Positions 1 to 5,516 of a DNA stretch of 6,024 bases are shown piece after piece. Origin of the DNA: a bacterium HR23 (lineage in GTDB: Bacteria; Chloroflexota; Dehalococcoidia; Lucifugimonadales; HRBIN23); the NCBI GenBank assembly GCA_002923335.1, contig BEHZ01000106.1:1-6024 (forward strand), in the 5' to 3' direction. Within the stretch, counting starts at the first letter, position 1. The number at the start of each line of letters is the position of its first letter. Under the pieces are notes generated by a model that worked only from the letters and a program-made list of their open reading frames with translations, ran no database searches and had not been told where the DNA came from. Both the position numbers and the translations under genes were made by a program.

Positions 1-1
1 G

Positions 2-388
2 CGCCTCCAAGCCCTTGAGCGCCTCGTTGACGCCCTGGGAGCGGCGCCGGTGGACTTCCCCGGAAAGACACGGTGCTGTGGCTTCCCCATCCTTACCATC
101 AACGAGCGTAACTCGGTGGCTATGGTGGCCAGGCACACCATGGACGCCAAGGAGCGGGGGGCGGACGCCATGGTTACCCCATGCCCTCTATGCCACCTGA
201 ACCTGGATGGCTATCAGGTGAAGGCGATGGGCTATGTGAAAGACAGGATAGACCTGCCTATCCTGCACCTGCCCCAGTTGGTGGGATTGGCCCTGGGCAT
301 AGACCCCCAGACCCTGCGCCTGGGCCGACACCTTATCTCCGTTGCCCCCCTCCTGGAGAAATTGGGACGGGTGGCAGTGAAGGCTTAG
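2..388 (+). CDS. HdrB-family (heterodisulfide reductase subunit B-like) CCG-domain protein, C-terminal part
   Basis: The reading frame is open from base 2 to a TAG at 386-388, giving the last 128 residues of a protein whose start lies off the left edge. In fragment numbering it carries Cys25-Cys26-Gly27 (CCGFP) and, 34 residues later, Cys61-Pro-Leu-Cys64. This is the second half of a CCG domain (CxnCCGxmCxxC). In the HdrB family this domain binds a non-cubane iron-sulfur cluster that handles disulfide or other redox chemistry at the end of an HdrA/HdrC electron chain. The later LHLPQLVGLALG stretch also matches HdrB C-termini. Outside methanogens such subunits work in soluble Hdr-like complexes, and their true substrate is often unknown. 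Other CCG-domain proteins (GlpC, LutA or SdhE type) are possible, but the single visible domain with this tail favours HdrB. lgt starts 12 nt downstream, so co-transcription is likely. Confidence 0.82.
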   Translation, partial: RLQALERLVDALGAAPVDFPGKTRCCGFPILTINERNSVAMVARHTMDAKERGADAMVTPCPLCHLNLDGYQVKAMGYVKDRIDLPILHLPQLVGLALGIDPQTLRLGRHLISVAPLLEKLGRVAVKA

Positions 389-390
389 AA

Positions 391-399
391 GGGAGGAGG
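391..399 (+). promoter_or_regulatory. Ribosome binding site of lgt
   Basis: The purine run GGGAGGAGG lies directly before the GTG at 401. Using the first GGAGG (392-396) the spacing is 4 nt. It supports the GTG start, and no other start codon with a comparable site is seen nearby. It sits in the 12-nt gap after the upstream stop codon. Confidence 0.7.
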
Positions 400-400
400 C

Positions 401-1267
401 GTGTTCCGCATTGGGATAGACCCCGACCTGGTGGTGTTCGGAGGCTTCGTCCTCTCCTGGCACGGTTTGCTCAGTTTTATCGGGGTTGCCCTGGCGGTGT
501 GGCTGGTGGGGCGGTGGGCGCCCCGCAAGGGCATTTCCGCAGACGCCGTCTACTCTACCGCCATCTGGGCTATTATCGGGGGGATTATCGGAGCGCGCCT
601 TCTCCATGTGATCGATGAGTGGCCATTCTACCGTGCCAACCCCCTCCAGATCATCGCCATCTGGAACGGGGGTATCGCCATTTGGGGGGCCATCCTGGGG
701 GGATTTGTAGGCGGCGCCCTTTACGCCCGCCTCAACCGTATCCCCGTGGGGCGTTTGGCAGACATTACCGCTCCAGCCCTCCTCCTGGCCCACACCATCG
801 GGCGCATCGGGGATGTGATCAACGGGGAGCATGTGTCTAAGCCCACCAGCATGCCGTGGGGCGTGGTATGGTCGCATCCCAAGAGCCTCACCTACCAGTA
901 TTACGGTGGACAGCCTATACCCACCCATCCCGCCGTGGCCTATGAGATGGTATGGAACTTGGTGGTCTTCGCCCTCCTGTGGTGGGTGGTGAAGGACCGG
1001 CTGAAGCCGGAGGGGATGGCCTTCGCTCTCTACCTGGCCCTGACAGCGGTGGGGCGCTTCTTTATCTACTTCTTCCGTTTGGACAGGGACTGGTTTGCGG
1101 GGCTGGGGGAGGCGCAGGTGGTCTCCTTGATAGTCCTGGGGGTAACGGTTCCCTTGCTGGCGCTGAAGGCCCGCTGGGCACCGCCCTCTCCCACACCGCT
1201 TCCTCCCGCCGTGGCCCCGCCTCCTTCCGCCAAGGGGAAGACAGGGGCAAAGCAGGCCTCGCCGTAG
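401..1267 (+). CDS. lgt: Prolipoprotein diacylglyceryl transferase (divergent variant)
   Basis: Lgt is an inner-membrane enzyme that transfers diacylglycerol from phosphatidylglycerol to the lipobox Cys of prolipoproteins. The 288-residue protein has the expected pattern of about seven hydrophobic segments (roughly 12-36, 52-71, 83-109, 121-134, 177-198, 205-226, 237-256). It also has family landmarks: WHG at 20-22, WNGG at 88-91, the signature GRIGDVINGE at 134-143, the HP..AYE motif at 176-182, and GRFFIYFFR at 218-226. Compared with E. coli, Arg143, Glu151 and Arg239 are kept (R135, E143, R219). Tyr26, His103, Asn146, Gly154 and Glu243 are replaced by H21, W95, D138, S146 and Y223. A Pro/Ala-rich tail of about 30 residues follows the last helix. 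The GTG start is supported by the adjacent GGGAGGAGG and by N-terminal fit to the family. The family call is firm; the substitutions probably mark a lineage variant. Confidence 0.93.
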   Translation: MFRIGIDPDLVVFGGFVLSWHGLLSFIGVALAVWLVGRWAPRKGISADAVYSTAIWAIIGGIIGARLLHVIDEWPFYRANPLQIIAIWNGGIAIWGAILGGFVGGALYARLNRIPVGRLADITAPALLLAHTIGRIGDVINGEHVSKPTSMPWGVVWSHPKSLTYQYYGGQPIPTHPAVAYEMVWNLVVFALLWWVVKDRLKPEGMAFALYLALTAVGRFFIYFFRLDRDWFAGLGEAQVVSLIVLGVTVPLLALKARWAPPSPTPLPPAVAPPPSAKGKTGAKQASP

Positions 1268-1289
1268 GCTTCTAGGGGACCTGGGAGCC
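1267..1289 (+). terminator. Possible hairpin at the lgt/recJ convergent junction
   Basis: GGCTTCTAG (1267-1275) and CTGGGAGCC (1281-1289) can form a 9-bp stem with two G-U wobbles and a 5-nt loop in plus-strand RNA. On the minus strand the wobbles become A-C mismatches, so the structure favours the lgt transcript. It begins at the last base of the lgt stop and overlaps the recJ 3' end. No T-run follows, so this is not a classical intrinsic terminator; it could limit read-through or be chance. Confidence 0.25.
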
Positions 1290-2999
1290 GTTGCCGGTTG
1301 GCCGGAGGTCCCGCACCAGGAGGCGCAAGCCGCGGCTACCCTCACCGGGGGCTAAATCGGGGGTGAAGACTACATCGCACACAGCCGGCACCCCCTGGCT
1401 CCACACCTTCCCCAGGCGAAAGCCCACCCCATCCCATACCGCCCTGCCCTGACGGAAGCGCAAGAGGAGGTGCTGGCCTTCTTCTCCGGCCAGGCGCCAA
1501 GACACCACCTCAACGCCTCTGGCCAGGAAAAGAGGTTCGGGATTGCCGTGGCCAAAGGGCGCCATTGCCGAAAGGGTCTGATACGAAGCGCCCAGCAGGT
1601 CGGTGAAGGGGGCTTCGGCGTCTATCAAAAGGGTGGGCACGGGTGGGGTGCTCCCCAACTGGGCACGCACGGCGCCGGCCAGGGCGTCGTGCACGGCGGG
1701 CAGAGCGGGCGCGGCGCATTCAAAACCCCCGGCGGCTGCGTGTCCACCGAAACGGTCAAACCACTCTGCTCCCGCCTGCAGAACCTTCCCCAGGTGCACT
1801 TCGGGAATGCTCCGAGCGCTGGCACGGACACGGTCGCCGGAGTGGGTAGCCACAACGGCTGGCCGATAAAAGGCCTCCACGAGAGCAGACGCCACCAGCC
1901 CGTTCACACCCGGCACGAACTCTTCCCCACTTATGAAAAGGAGGGGAGGGGGAGCGCCCTGGGGAATACGCTCCACGGCCAGGGCGAGCAGGTTCTGGGT
2001 AAGGCGCTGGCGCTGGTCGTTGAGACGCTCCAAGTGCTGGGCAAGGGGCAAAGCCTCCTGGAGGGTCGGGGCACGCAACAGGCGCAGGCTCAGGTCTGCA
2101 CTGGCCAGGCGTCCCGCCGCGTTGAGGCGTGGCGCCAAAATGAAGGAGATCGCCTCCGCTGTAACCTCCTCCGGGTGCACCCCGGCGCACGCGCACAGGG
2201 CCAAAAAACCGGGGCGTTGGGTCCTCTGCAGGTGGCGAAGCCCTTCCCGCACAATGGTGCGATTCTCTCCCAGCAACGGCCCCAGGTCGGCGACGGTGCC
2301 TACCGCCGCCAGTTCCCAAATGGCGGAAGGGAGGGGGCGTTCTAAGGCGCGGTAGAGTGCTTGGGCCAGTTTGAGCGCCAGTCCAGCCCCCGTGAGATTG
2401 GGGAAGGGATAGGGGGAGCCGGGCATCCACGGCGAGACTACCGCAACCGCCTGGGGCAGGGCCTTGGGGGGCAGGTGGTGATCGGTAACGATAAGGTCCA
2501 GGCCCAGGGAGTGAGTCTCGGTGCCGGGGCCAGCACCCATAATGCCCGTGTCTACAGTGATAACCAGGCTTACTTTTTGCTGACGGAGGCGCTGGAGGGC
2601 AGGGATGTTCAGCCCGTGCCCCTCCCGTGCACGGTCGGGAATGTAGGTGAGCACCTGCGCGCCCAGCCCCTCTATGGCCTCACCCAAAAGCGCTGTGGCG
2701 GTAATACCGTCGGTATCAAAGTCGCCATAGATGGCGATACTCTCCCCGGAGAGCAGGGCCTGAAGGATGCGGTGCACTGCCTTATCCATCTGGGGGAGGA
2801 GAAAGGGATCGTGGCCAGGTGTGTGCTGTAGGGAAAGGAAATGGGCCACCGCCTCTGGGGTGTGGAGCCCCCGGTGCCAGAGGGCGCTGGCCACCGAGAG
2901 AGGCAGTCCCAGGGCACGGGCAAAAGAGAGGGGGGCGGGGGGAAGAACCCGCCACCGCCGTGTGGGGACAGGGACGGCCCGCAGGCTCACGGCTCCCAT
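1272..2999 (-). CDS. recJ: Single-stranded-DNA-specific exonuclease RecJ
   Basis: RecJ is a DHH-superfamily 5'-to-3' single-strand DNA exonuclease acting in recombination, base-excision and mismatch repair in the cytoplasm. At 575 residues the protein is close to the E. coli length. Metal-binding motifs are in order: GDFDTDG at 92-98 (motif I), TVDTG at 148-152 (II), TDHH at 172-175 (III), GTVADLGPLLGENR at 234-247 (IV), APRLNAAGRL at 289-298 (V), SARS at 394-397 (VI) and FGGHAAAGGF at 417-426 (VII, in the DHHA1 domain). A C-terminal OB-like region follows, beginning around GHGNPEPLF at 483-491. All catalytic acidic and His positions appear intact. The ATG at 2999 overlaps the end of fabF by 13 nt and has no clear Shine-Dalgarno. 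A GTG at 2990, three codons in, would give a 4-nt GTGA overlap. Either start implies translational coupling to fabF. Confidence 0.95.
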   Translation of the reverse strand: MGAVSLRAVPVPTRRWRVLPPAPLSFARALGLPLSVASALWHRGLHTPEAVAHFLSLQHTPGHDPFLLPQMDKAVHRILQALLSGESIAIYGDFDTDGITATALLGEAIEGLGAQVLTYIPDRAREGHGLNIPALQRLRQQKVSLVITVDTGIMGAGPGTETHSLGLDLIVTDHHLPPKALPQAVAVVSPWMPGSPYPFPNLTGAGLALKLAQALYRALERPLPSAIWELAAVGTVADLGPLLGENRTIVREGLRHLQRTQRPGFLALCACAGVHPEEVTAEAISFILAPRLNAAGRLASADLSLRLLRAPTLQEALPLAQHLERLNDQRQRLTQNLLALAVERIPQGAPPPLLFISGEEFVPGVNGLVASALVEAFYRPAVVATHSGDRVRASARSIPEVHLGKVLQAGAEWFDRFGGHAAAGGFECAAPALPAVHDALAGAVRAQLGSTPPVPTLLIDAEAPFTDLLGASYQTLSAMAPFGHGNPEPLFLARGVEVVSWRLAGEEGQHLLLRFRQGRAVWDGVGFRLGKVWSQGVPAVCDVVFTPDLAPGEGSRGLRLLVRDLRPTGNGSQVP

Positions 3000-4231
3000 T
3001 GGCGGAAGACCAGAGTGGAGTTGTGCCCCCCGAAGCCCAGGGCATTACTCATAGCGACCCGCACCCGCCCATACCGGGGCACCCAGGGGGTGTAGTCCAG
3101 GTCGCACTCCGGGTCGGGGTTGTCCAGGTTGATGGTGGGGGGGATAGCGCCTCGCAGGATGGCCATAGCGGTGATCACCGCCTCTAGCGCTCCTGCCGCC
3201 CCCAGCAGATGGCCTGTCATGGACTTGGTGGAACTGATGGGGATGCGATAGGCCTCCTCACCGAAAACCGCTTTGATGGCCTGGGTCTCATATTTGTCGT
3301 TGAGGGGGGTAGAGGTGCCGTGGGCGTTGATGTAGTCCACATCCTTGGGCTTAAGGCCCGCTCGGCGCAGGGCGAGGGCCATAGCCCTTGCACCCCCTTC
3401 GCCACCGGGCGCCGGCTGGGTGATGTGATAGGCGTCGGCGGTGGCGGAGTAGCCTACCAGTTCCACTAGGGGCTGGGCGCCCCGGGCCAGAGCGTGCTCC
3501 AGGCGCTCCAGCACCATAATGGCTGCGCCCTCGCCGATGACGAAGCCATCCCTTTGGGCATCAAAGGGGCGGGAGGCTCGCTCAGGTTCATGGTTGCGCC
3601 GGGAGAGGGCCTGGCAGGCGTTGAAGCCGGCAATGGCGATGGGGCAGATAGGGGCTTCGGCTCCCCCGGCCAGCGCCAGGTCTACTTCGCCCCGCCGGAT
3701 GAGTTCATAGGCCTCACCGATGGCGTCGGAACCGCTGGCGCAGGCGGAGACGGTGCCGAAGTTCGGACCCTTGAAGCCGAAGGCGATGGACAACTGCCCG
3801 GAGGCCATATCGCTCAGCATCATGGGCACCAGGAAGGGGCTGACACGATGAGGCCCTTTCTCCTGCAAAACCGCGAACTGTTGGGAGAGGGTGAGGATCC
3901 CCCCCACGCCTGTGCCGATAATGGTGGCACAACGCTCGGGATTGGGGGGGGTGCCGTTCAGCCCCGCCTGGCGTAAGGCCTCCTGGGCGGCCGCCAGGGC
4001 AAACTGCACAAAGCGGTCGGTGCGCCGTGCCTCCTTCTTGTCCATATAGGTCAGGGGGTCGAACCCCTTCACCTCGGCGGCGATCTGGGTTTCAAAAGGC
4101 GCAGGGTCAAAGGCGGTGATGCGCCCTACCCCCGACCGGCCCTGCAACAGGGCTTGCCAGGTGGCTTCCACCGAGAGGCCCAGGGGGGAGATAACTCCCA
4201 TACCCGTTACTACGACACGGACGCCGGCCAC
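2987..4231 (-). CDS. fabF: 3-oxoacyl-[acyl-carrier-protein] synthase II
   Basis: FabF condenses malonyl-ACP with acyl-ACP in type II fatty-acid elongation. From the GTG at 4231 the protein is 414 residues, the usual size. The thiolase-fold triad is present: Cys164 in VSACASGSDA, His304 in NAHGTSTPLND and His341 in SMTGHLLGAAG, with Lys336 just before the latter. These lie one position from E. coli FabF C163/H303/H340, which supports this start. The gating loop GFGGHN is at 399-404, and Val109 corresponds to the acyl-pocket Ile108. A longer frame begins at a GTG at 4252, but a TATAAT box lies only 2 nt upstream of that codon, and the strong GGGGAGGG site serves 4231. The gene stands alone here, without acpP, fabG or fabD, and its stop overlaps recJ. 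KAS I (FabB) or a polyketide ketosynthase is unlikely given the single-domain FabF-like sequence. Confidence 0.93.
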   Translation of the reverse strand: MAGVRVVVTGMGVISPLGLSVEATWQALLQGRSGVGRITAFDPAPFETQIAAEVKGFDPLTYMDKKEARRTDRFVQFALAAAQEALRQAGLNGTPPNPERCATIIGTGVGGILTLSQQFAVLQEKGPHRVSPFLVPMMLSDMASGQLSIAFGFKGPNFGTVSACASGSDAIGEAYELIRRGEVDLALAGGAEAPICPIAIAGFNACQALSRRNHEPERASRPFDAQRDGFVIGEGAAIMVLERLEHALARGAQPLVELVGYSATADAYHITQPAPGGEGGARAMALALRRAGLKPKDVDYINAHGTSTPLNDKYETQAIKAVFGEEAYRIPISSTKSMTGHLLGAAGALEAVITAMAILRGAIPPTINLDNPDPECDLDYTPWVPRYGRVRVAMSNALGFGGHNSTLVFRQWEP

Positions 4232-4235
4232 GCTA

Positions 4236-4243
4236 CCCTCCCC
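4236..4243 (-). promoter_or_regulatory. Ribosome binding site that decides the fabF start
   Basis: The minus strand reads GGGGAGGG followed by TAGC and then the GTG at 4231, a near-ideal Shine-Dalgarno with 4-nt spacing. The alternative GTG at 4252 lacks any such site, which favours the shorter FabF. Confidence 0.7.
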
Positions 4244-4254
4244 TTTAGGCACCT

Positions 4255-4260
4255 ATTATA
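4255..4260 (-). promoter_or_regulatory. Candidate -10 box of a fabF(-recJ) promoter
   Basis: The minus strand carries a perfect TATAAT in the 50-nt gap between the dehydrogenase stop (4282) and the fabF start. Transcription would begin near 4247-4248, giving a leader of about 16 nt that contains the GGGGAGGG site. No sequence resembling TTGACA is found at 15-19 nt spacing, and there is no extended TGn. The promoter would therefore rely on the -10 or an activator. An AT-rich exact hexamer stands out in this GC-rich context. Confidence 0.5.
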
Positions 4261-4281
4261 CGGCAGAAGCCGTGGGCAGGC

Positions 4282-5415
4282 CTATGACAGGGTGATCCGA
4301 CTTTTTAGCCAAGGCTGGGGGGAACGCACCAGGGCGGCGAACTGGCTGGCGGGTGTAGTGGCATCCACCAGGGCCGAGAGAGGGAAACGCCGGGCGCCTA
4401 CGGCGTCGGCCAGCCACTGCACGGCCATCTCCACATGCGCCTTCCCCATACGGTAGCAGGGCACGAGGGCGATGGGGTGGGACAGGGCCCGGTAGGAAAG
4501 GGACGCTATCGTCGGGTCGTGGCTGTGCCCGCCCAGGGGTGTGAAGGGCACTAAATGCACGATAGCGCCGTTAGGGTATAGGCGTGGCACGAGGGAGGCG
4601 ATAAGGGCGGGGTCCCCGCTGGTATCCACGAGGGCATCGGCCCTCTCCACCTGTTCCGCCGGAAAGCCCTCTGGGACGGAACCGGCAATGCAGACAATCC
4701 CGGCATCTGTGAGGGGGGTGCCCAGGGAGGCGGGAGGGGCTAGAGGGGCGCATAGAGTAACCTGGGCGCCCAGGGAACGGAGGTAAAGGGCGGCCATAAT
4801 CGTCATAACCGAGGAGCCGGCCACCAGGATGTGCTTGTCCTCTGCCCAGCGGGGCTGGTCCCAGCGGTGCTCGAAGTGGGAGCAGGAGGGGAGGGTGCGC
4901 CTCTGGACGGTGGCGAGATACTGGGCGCCCTTGACGGCCAGAGCAAGAGGCTCCGCCAATAGGGCCACGTCCGCAATGGCGGGGGGGATAACCACCAAAT
5001 AGGCCTCGTGGTCTACGCTCCACTGGCTCGCCCATCCGTGGGCACGGTGTAGGCCCGGCTCCGTGTAGAAGGTAGTGGTGCACTCGTCGGGTTGGTCCGC
5101 TCGACATGGGGCGCACACCCCGCAGGGTCGTCTCAAGGTGGGGACGACCCAATCGCCTACCTTTATCTTCCGCACGTCTCGTCCCGAGGCGGTTACTCTG
5201 CCCACCATCTCGTGCCCCACCACCCATCGCTCGGGGTCGGGAGGAGTCCCGTGACGGCGCAGGAGGAGGGAGCGGTCCATGCTACACACCCCCACCTGCT
5301 CCACCTGCACCTGCACCTGCCGTGCCCGAGGTGGGCGAGGGCGCTCCACCTGTTCCAGGCGAGGCACCCACCGGGCACGCGCAGGGTGGATAACGAGGGA
5401 TTGCATCATCGACAT
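4282..5415 (-). CDS. Zinc-containing MDR dehydrogenase, glucose 1-dehydrogenase-like (atypical active and cofactor sites)
   Basis: This is a medium-chain dehydrogenase/reductase of 377 residues from the ATG at 5415. The N-terminal GroES-like domain has the putative catalytic zinc ligands Cys44, His68, Glu69 (GHE) and Glu155 (AEPLA). It also has a four-Cys structural zinc lobe at C98, C101, C104 and C112. Several stretches resemble the archaeal-type glucose dehydrogenase subfamily: RRPCGVC, GWASQWSVDHEAYLV and the QRRTLP linker before the Rossmann domain. That family oxidises aldoses with NAD(P)+. Oddities: the usual CGTD reads CSMD, replacing the proton-relay Thr by Met46. The GxGxxG fingerprint reads G200-S-S-V-M-T. 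No acidic residue or NRR follows the second strand to set NAD or NADP preference. The substrate is therefore unknown and activity uncertain. The frame extends to a TTG at 5466, but family alignment favours one of the ATGs at 5415, 5409 or 5406. Confidence 0.8.
   Translation of the reverse strand: MSMMQSLVIHPARARWVPRLEQVERPRPPRARQVQVQVEQVGVCSMDRSLLLRRHGTPPDPERWVVGHEMVGRVTASGRDVRKIKVGDWVVPTLRRPCGVCAPCRADQPDECTTTFYTEPGLHRAHGWASQWSVDHEAYLVVIPPAIADVALLAEPLALAVKGAQYLATVQRRTLPSCSHFEHRWDQPRWAEDKHILVAGSSVMTIMAALYLRSLGAQVTLCAPLAPPASLGTPLTDAGIVCIAGSVPEGFPAEQVERADALVDTSGDPALIASLVPRLYPNGAIVHLVPFTPLGGHSHDPTIASLSYRALSHPIALVPCYRMGKAHVEMAVQWLADAVGARRFPLSALVDATTPASQFAALVRSPQPWLKSRITLS
5125..5150. repeat. Inverted repeat inside the dehydrogenase gene
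   Basis: GGGTCGTC (5125-5132) is an exact reverse complement of GACGACCC (5143-5150). A further G-U and one G-C pair extend the stem to 10 with a 6-nt loop. It lies in codons for the VVPTLRRP stretch just before the zinc lobe, so it may be a by-product of coding; a role as an mRNA structure is only speculative. Confidence 0.35.
5293..5319. repeat. Short CACCTG hexamer repeat, in frame
   Basis: CACCTG occurs at 5293-5298 and three times perfectly in tandem at 5302-5319. On the minus strand it encodes the alternating Gln-Val run QVQVQVEQV of the dehydrogenase, a beta strand leading into the catalytic Cys loop. A slippage-prone microrepeat that keeps the frame is the simplest reading. Confidence 0.6.
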
Positions 5416-5470
5416 AACCGCCTGACCCCCTAAGGGCAGGCTAGAGCAGAGCGCACCGGCCCGCAAGGGG

Positions 5471-5486
5471 CAAAGGTGTGCCTTTG
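5471..5486. repeat. Perfect 6-bp inverted repeat in the 92-nt gap before the dehydrogenase
   Basis: CAAAGG (5471-5476), a TGTG loop and CCTTTG (5481-5486) form a perfect small stem-loop between the right-edge gene and the dehydrogenase. No T-run follows on the minus strand, so it is a weak terminator candidate. It could equally be a small operator-like palindrome or chance. I found no convincing -35/-10 pair in 5416-5507. Confidence 0.35.
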
Positions 5487-5501
5487 GAGAGGTTTTTGGG
5501 A

Positions 5502-5516
5502 ACGGGATTAGCCCGT
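5502..5516. repeat. Small hairpin spanning the stop codon of the right-edge gene
   Basis: ACGGG (5502-5506) and CCCGT (5512-5516) form a 5-bp stem. The TAA stop (5508-5510 read on the minus strand) lies in the 5-nt loop. On the minus strand no U-run follows; on the plus strand it is followed by CTTTT, but no plus-strand gene precedes it. It may act weakly at the transcript end with the neighbouring inverted repeat. Confidence 0.3.

Noticed and set aside
188..1345. Long minus-strand frame of 385 codons opposite lgt
   Set aside because: It is a GC-rich shadow: composition is low-complexity with many His, Gln, Gly and Pro, no family is recognisable, and the opposite strand is clearly lgt with family motifs.
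1470..2345. Plus-strand frame of 291 codons opposite recJ
   Set aside because: recJ on the minus strand has every catalytic motif in order; the antisense frame shows no recognisable domain and is explained by high GC.
1756..2430. Alternative minus-strand frame of 224 codons within recJ
   Set aside because: It is Arg/Pro/Gly-rich frame-shifted sequence inside an intact recJ, with no motifs.
4231..4252. Longer FabF start at GTG 4252
   Set aside because: It would lie upstream of the transcription start predicted from TATAAT at 4255-4260 and has no ribosome binding site; the start at 4231 fits family length and active-site numbering.
4261..4272. CGGC-AGAA-GCCG mini hairpin after the dehydrogenase stop as a terminator
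   Set aside because: The stem is only 4-5 bp, no T-run follows in the gene direction, and it overlaps the spacer of the candidate fabF promoter.
4571..5227. Alternative minus-strand frame of 218 codons within the dehydrogenase gene
   Set aside because: Low-complexity Arg/Gly/Pro sequence; the zinc dehydrogenase frame covering the same bases has clear motifs and no interruption.
5415..5466. TTG start at 5466 adding 17 residues to the dehydrogenase
   Set aside because: The added residues do not resemble the family N-terminus, which begins at MQSLVI or a few residues earlier; TTG is a poor start compared with three nearby ATG codons.
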